Translations under genes and position numbers: made by a program | Shown: positions 1 to 6,257 of the stretch, one piece after another | Numbering within the stretch: position 1 is the stretch's first letter | Layout of the letters: each line of letters begins with the position of its first letter | NCBI GenBank assembly: GCA_023393485.1 | Contig: JAEWLD010000210.1 | Span: forward strand, 1 to 9,571 | Direction: 5' to 3' | Source: Bacteroidota bacterium | GTDB lineage: Bacteria; Bacteroidota; Bacteroidia; Flavobacteriales; Flavobacteriaceae | DNA: 9,571 bases | Notes under the pieces: generated by a model | Databases searched by the model: none | Seen by the model: the letters and a program-made list of their open reading frames with translations, nothing else | What the model was told of the DNA's origin: nothing

Positions 1-540
1 GCCGCGTCCGATTTCCTCGTCCGGCGTAAACCCGACGCGAATCTTCCCGTGTTTGATTTCTGGATGTTGGATCAGGTATTCCATCGCGGTAACGATTTCG
101 GTGAGTCCGGCTTTGTCGTCGGCGCCGAGCAATGTCGTGCCGTCGGTTGTAATTAAAGTCTGGCCTTTATAGAGCAGCATGTCCTTGAAATATTTCGGCG
201 AAAGGACGACGTTCTGTTTTTTGTTGAGCACGATATCGCCGCCGTCATAATTCTTTACGATGTGCGGCTTGACGTTTTTCCCGGTAAAATCGGGCGTTGT
301 GTCATAATGCGATACAAACCCGATTACAGGCACTTTTTCCTTGACATTTGAAGGCAAAGTCGCCATGACATAGCCGTTTTTGTCAATCGTGACTTCGGTC
401 ATGCCGATATTTTTGAGTTCTTCGACCAGTAAATTGGCAAGGTCGAATTGTTTGGCGGTGCTCGGTGTGGTTTGTGAATTCGGATCGGATTCGGTATCGA
501 TGGTGACGTAGCTTACGAAGCGGTCGATGATGTTTTGCAT
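1..540 (-). CDS. pepT: Peptidase T (tripeptide aminopeptidase, M20 family), 5' part only
   Basis: Cytoplasmic zinc aminopeptidase that removes the N-terminal residue from tripeptides, a late step in peptide use. The 180 codons present read as the N-terminal part of PepT, from [19 protein letters not shown] to a last visible DEEIGRG. First metal site: SHYDTTPD, with H78 and D80. LLGADDKAG (about 138-145) carries the bridging aspartate. FTPDEE (171-176) carries the catalytic glutamate and a metal ligand. These motifs and their spacing match the family. The C-terminal part (dimerisation domain, last metal ligands) lies beyond the left edge; full-length PepT is about 410 residues, so this is truncation by the window, not a broken gene. 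The ATG start fits the family N-terminus and has a TATATTTG box about 20 nt upstream. Confidence 0.96.
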   Translation of the reverse strand, partial: MQNIIDRFVSYVTIDTESDPNSQTTPSTAKQFDLANLLVEELKNIGMTEVTIDKNGYVMATLPSNVKEKVPVIGFVSHYDTTPDFTGKNVKPHIVKNYDGGDIVLNKKQNVVLSPKYFKDMLLYKGQTLITTDGTTLLGADDKAGLTEIVTAMEYLIQHPEIKHGKIRVGFTPDEEIGRG

Positions 541-559
541 GGGTTTTTATTTTGAGACA

Positions 560-567
560 CAAATATA
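560..567 (-). promoter_or_regulatory. Candidate -7 box of the pepT promoter
   Basis: On the minus strand the sequence is TATATTTG, an exact match to the Bacteroidota -7 consensus TAnnTTTG, and it would give a leader of about 15 nt before the pepT ATG. No good TTG lies 17-23 bp further upstream, so the -33 half is weak or absent. Confidence 0.5.
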
Positions 568-623
568 CGAGGTAATTCGCAATTTACTTCGATGCGCTGC
601 GAACAGTTCGGCTGCGCCTTGAG

Positions 624-646
624 CGATAATTGACAATTGATAATTA
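624..646. repeat. AT-rich imperfect palindrome, left member of an inverted-repeat pair
   Basis: Positions 627-646 form an imperfect palindrome centred on CAATTG (634-639), with TAATT at 627-631 facing AATTA at 642-646. Eight of ten pairs match. The inner 11-mer AATTGACAATT (628-638) is the exact reverse complement of AATTGTCAATT at 780-790, so the two bracket the central 140 bp of this gap. CGAT precedes the left copy (624-627), and ATCG follows the right copy after two extra bases (793-796). Confidence 0.55.
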
Positions 647-710
647 GCGATCGGTTTTGAGCCAAATGTTCTTTCAGAATTCGAAACTGGGACTGTAACG
701 CCAACCTAGT

Positions 711-731
711 TACCTAATCTTCGGAAAGGTA
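711..731 (+). other. Small hairpin with a C(UUCG)G loop in the pepT upstream gap
   Basis: TACCT (711-715) pairs with AGGTA (727-731), and the loop contains cTTCGg (719-724), the very stable UUCG tetraloop with its closing C-G pair. There is no T-run after it, so it is not a classical terminator. It would fold this way only in a plus-strand transcript. It may be part of a small RNA or may be chance. Confidence 0.3.
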
Positions 732-777
732 CAACCAATCCGCGAAACTTGAGAGCAAGTCAAATTTTACCCCGAAC

Positions 778-792
778 TTAATTGTCAATTAA
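778..792. repeat. Perfect AT-rich palindrome over the response-regulator stop codon
   Basis: TTAATTG (778-784), one base, then CAATTAA (786-792). The palindrome covers the TAA stop (789-791) of the response regulator and part of its last codon. The 11-mer at 780-790 is the reverse complement of 628-638. It could be an end-of-operon structure or part of a small repeated element. There is no GC-rich stem or U-tract typical of a strong terminator. Confidence 0.5.
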
Positions 793-1169
793 ATCGTTTG
801 CAGTATTTCGCCCAATTGCATTTTCAGTTTCCTAAAATCCGTGGTTTTCGTAAGGAACTGTGTCGCACCAAGCGAACGGGTGCGTTCGGCTTCGCGCGGA
901 TTGTTGGTCGTCGTAAAAATAATGACGGGAATTTGGCTGAGTGTCTCGGAAGTCTTGATTTGCTGAAGACATTCAAAACCATTCATCATGGGCATGTTAA
1001 GATCGAGGAAAATAATGCCGGGAAGTGAGGCGCTACTTAAATGGGTCATCGCTTCAAGACCGTTGTTGGCGACCTCGCACCGCAGTGATTTGTCGATTGC
1101 GCTTACCGCATCGAGGAAGAAAAGCTGATCATCGGCGTCGTCGTCGACAAGTAGAATGTTTGCAATCAT
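789..1169 (-). CDS. Single-domain response regulator (REC only, CheY/Rcp1-like)
   Basis: 126-residue cytoplasmic phospho-acceptor protein consisting of one receiver domain and no output domain. Visible receiver features in order: the acidic cluster VDDDADD (8-14), the phospho-acceptor D56 in FLDLNMP (54-60), the switch threonine in IIFTTT (83-88), and the conserved lysine in LTK (K108). The short proline-containing 'NNPREAERTRSLGA' after the switch residues is typical of Rcp1-like regulators paired with kinases. It starts 10 nt after the kinase stop codon and is surely co-transcribed with it, so the kinase is its likely phosphate donor. With no DNA-binding or enzymatic domain, it must act by protein contact or as a phosphate sink or relay; its target is not in this window. 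Confidence 0.95.
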   Translation of the reverse strand: MIANILLVDDDADDQLFFLDAVSAIDKSLRCEVANNGLEAMTHLSSASLPGIIFLDLNMPMMNGFECLQQIKTSETLSQIPVIIFTTTNNPREAERTRSLGATQFLTKTTDFRKLKMQLGEILQTI

Positions 1170-1178
1170 TGTTTCAAT

Positions 1179-2651
1179 TTATGCAGGGAGATAAATCAAA
1201 AATGTGGCACCTTTTTCAGGCCGTCCCTCGGCGAAAATATAACCGTTATGGTTTTGCGCGATTTTTCTGCAAATGGCGAGTCCTATGCCAGTGCCTTCAA
1301 ACTCGTTTTTGCCGTGAAGTCTTTGGAACAACTCAAAGATTTTGTCTTCATATTGGCTTTCAAAACCGATCCCGTTATCTTCAAAAGCAATTTTCCAATA
1401 GCTTTTATGGTGTAAATATACAGGTTTTTTAACGTCCTCAACATTAATTAGTTGGGAAGTGATCGTGATCATTGGCGGTTGATCGGGTTTGGCATACTTG
1501 ATCGAGTTGGAAATCAGGTTCAGAAACAGCTGATGCATCTGGGTTGGAATGATTTTTAACCTCGGCAGCCCTTTGTTGTCGATAACCGCATTTTTATCGG
1601 CAATAGTCTCGTGAATGTCAGATTTTACTTCACTAATCAACTCATTGAGGTCGGTTTCAACAAAATCTTCCTCAATATTGTTCGCGCGCGAGTAACTGAT
1701 CAATGCATCGAGCAATTTCTGCATACGTGCCGCAGCATTGATTACACGGCCAAAATAATCAAGTGTCTTTTCGGAAAACGGCTCGTCACTGTCAAGGATA
1801 CGGCCGGTAAAAGCCTGGATTTTTCTCAGCGGTTCCTGCAGGTCGTGCGAGGCGACGTAGTTGAATGACATCAATTCTTCGTTCATGTTTTCGAGCGAAA
1901 TGTTCTTTCTGAGCAATTCCTCGGTACGTTCATTGACCTTTTGCTCAAGCAGCTGATTCATTTGGGCGCTTTCCTGCTGAAGTTGGCGGCTGGTTTTTTC
2001 GCGTACCTGCGACTGGATCCGCATGCTGGTTTCGGCGCGCATTTTCAGATAGGCAAATATGACCAGGAAAATGGCCAGTACCGAAAAGACCAACACGACA
2101 ATCGGCGTCAGCGAGCCGGCATGTTGTTTACGTAAAAGTCTAGCATTCAGTAATTTGTCCTCATGGGCGATAATGCTTCCGGCGAGCATCCTGGAACTGT
2201 CGCGGATTGTTTTGCCGCGCATGATGATTTCGTCGCGGCCCGGAATATCATTGGGTCGATGATGATCGAATTGGATGGCCGAATCAAGAATCCGCAAGCG
2301 CAAATTAACGATACCGATAAGTTTTTGGAGTTGCAGCTGTTGTTCAGGATTATCGGTAGTCAGGGTGCGAACACCGCGTATTTCTTCCCTGATCCGAGGC
2401 AATGCCTGGCGATACTGTTGGTAAAAAATGCTGTCATGTGTAAGCAGATAGCCTCGCACGCCAGATTCGGCATCGACGACATGGCCGAGCGAACGGTTGA
2501 TGCCAAGTTTTACAAGCGAACTGTGATTGACGCGGTCTGCACTGGATTTAAGATTTTCGATCCGCTGGTATGACAAGTAGGAAAATCCGAGCAATATGAT
2601 CAGGATCGCTACAAAGAGTATGTCGAGAACGAAAATTTGCCGCTCCTTCAT
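1179..2651 (-). CDS. CHASE3 sensor histidine kinase
   Basis: 490-residue inner-membrane sensor kinase. N-terminal membrane helix about 8-28; extracytoplasmic CHASE3 domain about 38-175 with the signature D60-A-E-S-G-V-R-G-Y-L-L and a later TTDNPEQQ (98-105); second membrane helix about 182-203; a coiled coil about 205-260 with no PAS domain. The HisKA domain begins at FNYVASHDLQEPLRKIQAF, with the phosphorylated H269. The ATPase domain carries the N-box (N378 and N382 in LNLISNSIKY), the G1 box DNGIGF (425-430), the F-box FELFQRLH and the G2 box GTGIGLAI (453-460). All catalytic motifs are present, so it should be active. CHASE3 is a sensing domain of unknown ligand found in several receptor types. 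The gene is followed after 9 nt by the response regulator and preceded by a near-consensus promoter at 2674-2703. Confidence 0.96.
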   Translation of the reverse strand: MKERQIFVLDILFVAILIILLGFSYLSYQRIENLKSSADRVNHSSLVKLGINRSLGHVVDAESGVRGYLLTHDSIFYQQYRQALPRIREEIRGVRTLTTDNPEQQLQLQKLIGIVNLRLRILDSAIQFDHHRPNDIPGRDEIIMRGKTIRDSSRMLAGSIIAHEDKLLNARLLRKQHAGSLTPIVVLVFSVLAIFLVIFAYLKMRAETSMRIQSQVREKTSRQLQQESAQMNQLLEQKVNERTEELLRKNISLENMNEELMSFNYVASHDLQEPLRKIQAFTGRILDSDEPFSEKTLDYFGRVINAAARMQKLLDALISYSRANNIEEDFVETDLNELISEVKSDIHETIADKNAVIDNKGLPRLKIIPTQMHQLFLNLISNSIKYAKPDQPPMITITSQLINVEDVKKPVYLHHKSYWKIAFEDNGIGFESQYEDKIFELFQRLHGKNEFEGTGIGLAICRKIAQNHNGYIFAEGRPEKGATFLIYLPA

Positions 2652-2673
2652 GAGGTTGCCGTATGAAACTGCC

Positions 2674-2703
2674 CAAATGTAATAAATTTTCCGACTGTTG
2701 CAA
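2674..2703 (-). promoter_or_regulatory. Promoter of the kinase-regulator operon (TTG-N19-TACATTTG)
   Basis: On the minus strand, TTG (2703-2701) is followed by exactly 19 nt and then TACATTTG (2681-2674). This matches the Bacteroidota -33/-7 consensus TTG...TAnnTTTG with ideal spacing. It predicts a start site near 2668 and a leader of about 17 nt before the kinase ATG. It lies just after the stop codon of the upstream membrane-protein gene, which implies the kinase operon can be expressed separately. Confidence 0.75.
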
Positions 2704-2715
2704 GCGGGTCAAAAA

Positions 2716-3108
2716 CTAGTCAAGATTTTCCCAAGCCGATTTGCCGCCTTCCTTGATCTGCAGAATCGCAAACAGTACACAAACCCCGAGAAGCCCGACG
2801 ATGGATTGCGCAATTCCGAGCCCGGCGTAAAGATTTACGCTCATGGTCAAAATGCTGCTTACGACAAAACCCCAAAAAGCGATTTTTTTCCATTTCAACA
2901 GCATCACCGCACAGATTACGTTGCACAGTGAAATCAGCGCGAGTGTCAAATAAATCCAACGCGGGATCACAAAGGCGTACGCGCTCATATTGTCGCTGGT
3001 CGAAATCAGGCTGTAAAACATCGCGGCGGCGTTGACCACAATCATCAGGACAAGCCAGGCGGTGACGCAGCCATGCCTTTGCTTAGGCTGGTTATCTAAG
3101 TTTTGCAC
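2716..3108 (-). CDS. Small four-helix membrane protein of unknown function
   Basis: 130 residues with four predicted membrane helices at about 14-36, 48-70, 75-95 and 98-117, and a soluble C-terminal tail (LQIKEGGKSAWENLD). The 'KKIAFWGF ... ILFAILQIK..G.SAWENL' pattern is one I associate with small uncharacterised Bacteroidota membrane proteins; no function is known to me. The start is a GTG at 3108. An in-frame TAA lies only five codons upstream, and the next methionine is inside the first helix, so GTG is the best choice. It lies 40 nt downstream of the GyrI-like gene on the same strand and could be read through from it. A TATCTTTA sequence at 3141-3134 is a possible weak -7 box of its own. 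Confidence 0.8.
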   Translation of the reverse strand: MQNLDNQPKQRHGCVTAWLVLMIVVNAAAMFYSLISTSDNMSAYAFVIPRWIYLTLALISLCNVICAVMLLKWKKIAFWGFVVSSILTMSVNLYAGLGIAQSIVGLLGVCVLFAILQIKEGGKSAWENLD

Positions 3109-3148
3109 GAATTCTTGGTGTTATATTCTGCGGTAAAGATAACCAATA

Positions 3149-3625
3149 TTACTTATGGGTGATTGGGATGTGGATGTCTTCCTCGGAATCAGGATCGTTG
3201 TGCCGGTATTTCGCCCCAAGAATCTCGAAATGTGGGCGGCCATCAATCTTATAACCCGACTGCGGCAGCCACCAGTTAAAGATATAATCGAACACCTCGC
3301 GCGCATTGGCGGCGGAACCTGCGTAATGGAAAACCGCATACTTTCCGGGTGGAATCACCAAAGTTTTCATGTCATCGGGAACCGAGTCAAATGAAGATAC
3401 TTCTGCCGCCGCCCATTTCTCGAATTTCATATTCGGATCGATTGCGTCAAAAAAGCCGGCCCGATAGACCGCAGCCGAAATCAATTCTTTGCCGCTGGTT
3501 TGAATCTCGTGCCTATGCGGCATAAAACTTCGCCAAAGATCGGGCGTCCGGTTCTCGGCAAAAGTCATCACAAGCCGTTTGCCTACGAGTTTGCGCTCGG
3601 GAAGCGTTACGATTTGTGGCTCCAT
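3149..3625 (-). CDS. GyrI-like small-molecule-binding protein
   Basis: 158-residue stand-alone domain of the GyrI-like / AraC effector-binding (SOUL-related) fold, which binds small hydrophobic or cationic molecules. The start MEPQIVTLPERKLVGKRLVMT matches the usual opening of the family. Later conserved stretches are DLWRSFMPHRHEI (29-41), FEKWAAAEV (68-76), PPGKYAVFHYAG (92-103), DYIFNWWLPQSGY (113-125) and the C-terminal PHFEILGAKY...DPDSEEDIHIPI (131-155), whose acidic residues usually line the ligand pocket. There is no helix-turn-helix, so it is not a DNA-binding regulator by itself. Its start overlaps the end of the methyltransferase gene by 19 bp, which suggests translational coupling. 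Confidence 0.9.
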   Translation of the reverse strand: MEPQIVTLPERKLVGKRLVMTFAENRTPDLWRSFMPHRHEIQTSGKELISAAVYRAGFFDAIDPNMKFEKWAAAEVSSFDSVPDDMKTLVIPPGKYAVFHYAGSAANAREVFDYIFNWWLPQSGYKIDGRPHFEILGAKYRHNDPDSEEDIHIPITHK

Positions 3626-4239
3626 CGCGCAATGATGATTAAATCAATGTTGTTTTGGTCGGGAAAATCCTGTCGTTTCAGCAGATTGATTTCAAATCCG
3701 GCCGATTCAAGCGTGCCGGCCAAATATCCTGCTTCGTGAAAATGGATGAAGATTTCATCTGCGCCGTCGCTGGACTTTTGCAGTGCCGACGTTTCGTAGC
3801 GGCCTTCCATCGTACTTAAATAAATCATGCCGCCAGGGTTTAAGAATGTCTGCAGTCGCGCAATCATCGCAATGGCTTCTTCCCTGGACAAATAGGGCAA
3901 TCCAAAGCCACAGACGACGGCATCGAACGCGCCGATGTCCGCACCGATAAAACGCATGTCAAGCAGAAAGACATCCGCTTCGGGGTTTGTGTCGGAGGCA
4001 ATCGCAACCATATTCGGCGCGAGATCAGTTGCCGAAATATTCAGGTCCGGCCGTTTGTCGAGTAAATAGCGCGTAATGTTGCCCGGACCGCATGCGAGTT
4101 CGAGTAGACTTGCCCCGGTTTTCAGGCTGTCGCAAAACGCGTCGAGCGTGTCGTGGTAAAGGCTGATGTCCATGTAACGCGCCGCGTACTCTGACGCCCG
4201 CCTGTTGAAAACCGCTACGGCTTGCTTAGATTTATCCAT
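3607..4239 (-). CDS. Class I SAM-dependent methyltransferase
   Basis: 210 residues with a Rossmann-fold methyltransferase core. Motif I LLELACGPGN (45-54) binds SAM, the acidic residue after beta-2 is in ATDLAPNM (D72, ribose contact), motif II is DAVVCGFGLPYLS (106-118), and post-II is LNPGGMIYLS (133-142). The N-terminus (FNRRASEYAARYMDISLYHDTLDAFC) is typical of small-molecule methyltransferases of the UbiE/Methyltransf_25 type. The substrate cannot be told from sequence. The 3' end overlaps the GyrI-like gene by 19 bp. The upstream lipoprotein gene ends 30 nt before the ATG, and TATCTTCG lies directly before the start, so it may belong to a lipoprotein-methyltransferase-GyrI operon. Confidence 0.9.
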   Translation of the reverse strand: MDKSKQAVAVFNRRASEYAARYMDISLYHDTLDAFCDSLKTGASLLELACGPGNITRYLLDKRPDLNISATDLAPNMVAIASDTNPEADVFLLDMRFIGADIGAFDAVVCGFGLPYLSREEAIAMIARLQTFLNPGGMIYLSTMEGRYETSALQKSSDGADEIFIHFHEAGYLAGTLESAGFEINLLKRQDFPDQNNIDLIIIARWSHKS

Positions 4240-4269
4240 GTCCGAAGATAAAATTTTGTCGCAAAAAAA

Positions 4270-4677
4270 TCACTCGCATCTTATTTTTTCGGAAACGGCG
4301 TATTGTTGCACGAACGCCGTTCGGTCATAGGTTTTTGTTATTTCGCAGTCGCAGCCGTCTTTTGACAGGGTTTGCCGTACGGACCTCACGCCGGTCAAGC
4401 CTTGAACAGCGCTGTCTGTTGCTGTAATTTTAAATCCGCGCGCTTGCAGTTTTGCAGTCAGGATCAATTTGTCGTCTTTGGTGTCCGGGATTTCGAAGGT
4501 TTTGGCGTACAGGTCGGGAAATTGGACGGTTTGCGCGTTTTGGGTTTCGATGATCACGTCTAGAATGCGCTCGGTAAAATCAGTCTGGACGGGTTTTTCG
4601 TCACATGAAAACAGCAAGGCGGTAACCGCCACACACCAGCCGGATTTTGAATTGAAAAACAATTTACGGTTTCGCAT
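4270..4677 (-). CDS. Small predicted lipoprotein with a CxC motif, function unknown
   Basis: 135 residues if started at the ATG at 4677. That start gives MRNRKLFFNSK, a hydrophobic stretch (GWCVAVTALLFSC) and a lipobox LLFSC with the modified cysteine at residue 25, i.e. a clean type II signal peptide. An upstream extension to 4764 would bury this signal behind 29 extra residues, so I reject it. The mature part has no domain I recognise. It contains DGCDCEITKTYDRTAF and another cysteine near the C-terminus (KIRCE), so a disulfide or metal role is possible but only a guess. It is likely anchored in the envelope. The methyltransferase gene follows after 30 nt. Confidence 0.7.
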   Translation of the reverse strand: MRNRKLFFNSKSGWCVAVTALLFSCDEKPVQTDFTERILDVIIETQNAQTVQFPDLYAKTFEIPDTKDDKLILTAKLQARGFKITATDSAVQGLTGVRSVRQTLSKDGCDCEITKTYDRTAFVQQYAVSEKIRCE

Positions 4678-4971
4678 CGCCTGATTATTTGGGTACTTTC
4701 GTTTCATGTGTTTGACAGAAGCGTTGATTATTTTTCGGAGAAACGTCGATGTCAACGTCACCAAGCTTATTGATAAACGCAGACTTTACCGGTTTTATGT
4801 TTTCCGGGCGCGGCGAAAATGCCGCTATCGTCGCGTCACCTTCGCGGCATGGTAGCGAGAAAACCACTTACACTTTGTCATTTTCAGTCGTTTTGTTTCG
4901 TGCCATATTTGAAGCGCCAGGTAATCTATATCGGGCTTTCCGGGCCGTCGGTAGTTGATGAAAAATACATT
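4678..4971. other. Gap without a convincing gene
   Basis: This 294-bp stretch separates the 5' end of the small lipoprotein gene from the 3' end of the next minus-strand gene. Short ORFs exist on both strands (4749-4958 + and 4685-4867 -), but neither resembles a known protein and they overlap each other. One compact palindrome, GCGGC (4810-4814), GAAAAT, GCCGC (4821-4825), lies inside. A second, competing pairing joins CGCTATC (4823-4829) with GGTAGCG (4851-4857). There is no good TAnnTTTG box for the lipoprotein gene. Confidence 0.45.
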
Positions 4972-5577
4972 TCAAATGCCTGTTTTTAATGCCGCGGCGT
5001 TCAACAGCGCAATGAAGCGTTCGTCGCGGGTCAGCAGTAAATCGCCCTGGATGCCGTGGATCAGCGCCATTTTGCCTTTGAATTTTCGTTCCTGATAAAT
5101 CCCGATGTTTTTTGGATCGTTCGGATCTTCAACACCTTGCGTGGCCATCAATTCCTGTATATTACGCCAATTGGAAACGTGTTTGTCCTGGTAGAAATGC
5201 GCCGTTCCGGACCATTTGGCATGGCGGTTTTTTAAATTGGCGAACTTGCGCAAATAGATTTTCCCATTGTAATAGCGGTAGCAAACCAAGTAATAGGATT
5301 GGCTGCGCGCCGACGCCGTATAATCATATCGAATGTAAAAAAGCTCCTTTTGTGCTTTGACAAACCTGCTAGTGACAGCAATGGTTTTCGGCAGCAAGAA
5401 GTCAAACGAATAGTTTTTGCCTTTGTCGGTCACCGTGATGGCGTCGCCTTTGGCCGCAATGGTTAAAATCGGCGTTGCAGGCCGAGGCGTTGTTTTTGGC
5501 ACTCTTGTTCTTTGCGCTGCGGCAATGCAGCCGGTCAACAGCGTTAAAACAAGAAATGATTTGATTTTATTTTTCAT
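4972..5577 (-). CDS. Exported or lipid-anchored protein of unknown function
   Basis: 201 residues if started at the ATG at 5577, which gives MKNKIKSFLVLTLLTGC, a signal sequence ending in a lipobox-like LLTGC (cysteine 17). The following IAAAQRT also fits signal peptidase I cleavage (AAA|Q), so it is either a lipoprotein or a soluble periplasmic protein. A longer frame to 5706 adds 43 residues ahead of the signal and is unlikely. The mature part opens with a short Pro/Thr-rich linker (VPKTTPRPATP), followed by a beta-rich segment (LTIAAKGDAITVTDKGKNYSF), a Tyr-rich stretch (IRYDYTASARSQSYYLVCYRYY, about 81-102) and an alpha-helical end (LLTRDERFIALLNAAALKTG). I do not recognise the family. 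It is the last minus-strand gene before a divergent pair with the DUF1508 gene. Confidence 0.7.
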   Translation of the reverse strand: MKNKIKSFLVLTLLTGCIAAAQRTRVPKTTPRPATPILTIAAKGDAITVTDKGKNYSFDFLLPKTIAVTSRFVKAQKELFYIRYDYTASARSQSYYLVCYRYYNGKIYLRKFANLKNRHAKWSGTAHFYQDKHVSNWRNIQELMATQGVEDPNDPKNIGIYQERKFKGKMALIHGIQGDLLLTRDERFIALLNAAALKTGI

Positions 5578-5633
5578 GTTCGTTAAAGAGTTTCGGTCTT
5601 GGCAGCGACTCTTGCGCCTGACTTCATACAGAT

Positions 5634-5650
5634 TCTTCATCGTGAAGATA
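5634..5650. promoter_or_regulatory. Short palindrome and TATCTTCACG motif upstream of the 4972-5577 gene
   Basis: TCTTCA (5634-5639), TCG, TGAAGA (5643-5648) is a perfect 6-bp inverted repeat in the divergent promoter region. The same bases include minus-strand TATCTTCACG (5650-5641). Similar TAwCTTCAC sequences lie upstream of the DUF4256 gene (7609-7600) and of the 9091-9474 lipoprotein gene (9514-9505). It could be a variant -7 box or an operator. Confidence 0.3.
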
Positions 5651-5690
5651 ACAATTTTGTTGAAAATCTTTTTTACAACTTTTGTTTTAG

Positions 5691-5724
5691 TTCGGGCAAC
5701 GGCCATTCGATTTAGCTAGTTTTG
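5691..5724 (+). promoter_or_regulatory. Promoter of the DUF1508 gene
   Basis: TAGTTTTG (5717-5724) is an exact TAnnTTTG -7 box. TTCG at 5691-5694 is a one-mismatch -33 element with 22 bp spacing. The predicted start near 5729 leaves a leader of about 18 nt before the ATG at 5747. Confidence 0.55.
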
Positions 5725-5746
5725 CCCGCAACCGATACAGAAAAAC

Positions 5747-6112
5747 ATGGGCGCATTTGTCATCAGCAAACGTTTTAACGGCGATTATAAATTCATTTTT
5801 GCCTCACGCAAAGGCAAGACTATTTTTACGAGCATCGCCTGCAAACAGAAATCCGATTGCGAAATGATGATTGACGCAATCCGCCAAAACCTCGAAATTT
5901 TCACTTTTACAAAAGTCAGGGCCGCCGGCAATAAATTCGTATTCAGATTATCCAAAGACGGATTGGTCCTGGCGACAAGCCGAAAATACTCAACCGAAGG
6001 ATTATTGCAAAAAGGCATCGACGAAATAATCAGGTATGTCGCAGTATCGGAAACCCTCGATTTTTCCGAAGACGAAATATTCCCCGACGCGGTTTTTGCC
6101 GACGCCGAATAG
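5747..6112 (+). CDS. YegP/DUF1508 family protein
   Basis: 121-residue small cytoplasmic protein with two DUF1508 units, about 10-50 (NGDYKFIFASRKGKTIFTS...) and about 60-100 (GNKFVFRLSKDGLVLATSRKY...LQKGIDEI). Each unit is a short beta-beta-beta-alpha repeat. The family includes E. coli YegP, whose molecular role is not firmly known. The C-terminal tail is acidic (FSEDEIFPDAVFADAE). It has its own promoter, is divergent from the gene at 4972-5577, and is separated by 145 bp from the TPR gene downstream, so it is probably monocistronic. Confidence 0.92.
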   Translation: MGAFVISKRFNGDYKFIFASRKGKTIFTSIACKQKSDCEMMIDAIRQNLEIFTFTKVRAAGNKFVFRLSKDGLVLATSRKYSTEGLLQKGIDEIIRYVAVSETLDFSEDEIFPDAVFADAE

Positions 6113-6208
6113 CCTAAATAGACTTTTTATATTGTAAAATGTCCGATTTGTTGCATTTCAACGGTTTTTATTGCCTTTCATGGGGAAAATAGCCGGATAA
6201 CATTGATT

Positions 6209-6226
6209 GCTAGTAATTTAGCCCGC
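6209..6226 (+). promoter_or_regulatory. Candidate core promoter of the TPR-protein gene
   Basis: TAATTTAG (6214-6221) is a one-mismatch TAnnTTTG box. It sits between GCTAGT (6209-6214) and GCCCGC (6221-6226), and the same two hexamers flank the -7 box of the DUF1508 gene (5715-5720 and 5724-5729). No clear -33 TTG at the right distance. Predicted leader is about 30 nt. Confidence 0.35.
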
Positions 6227-6257
6227 GAGTCAGTGTCAATCTATTTTTTACCCTACT

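Noticed and set aside
513..704. 63-codon minus-strand frame upstream of pepT
   Set aside because: It overlaps the pepT start and the repeat-containing gap, and its translation looks like random sequence.
1025..1432. 135-codon open frame on + across the regulator-kinase junction
   Set aside because: It lies antisense to two well-supported genes, is rich in Arg and Cys, and resembles nothing. It is a shadow of the opposite coding frames.
2163..2573. 136-codon open frame on + inside the kinase gene
   Set aside because: Antisense to the CHASE3 coding region, with no recognisable domain. A shadow frame.
4678..4764. N-terminal extension of the small lipoprotein gene
   Set aside because: It would place 29 residues ahead of a clean lipoprotein signal peptide, so the ATG at 4677 is preferred.
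4749..4958. 69-codon open frame on + in the 4678-4971 gap
   Set aside because: No promoter, no family resemblance, and overlapped by an equally weak minus-strand frame.
5578..5706. N-terminal extension of the exported protein gene
   Set aside because: It would place 43 residues, many basic, ahead of a clear signal peptide and would cover the divergent promoter region.
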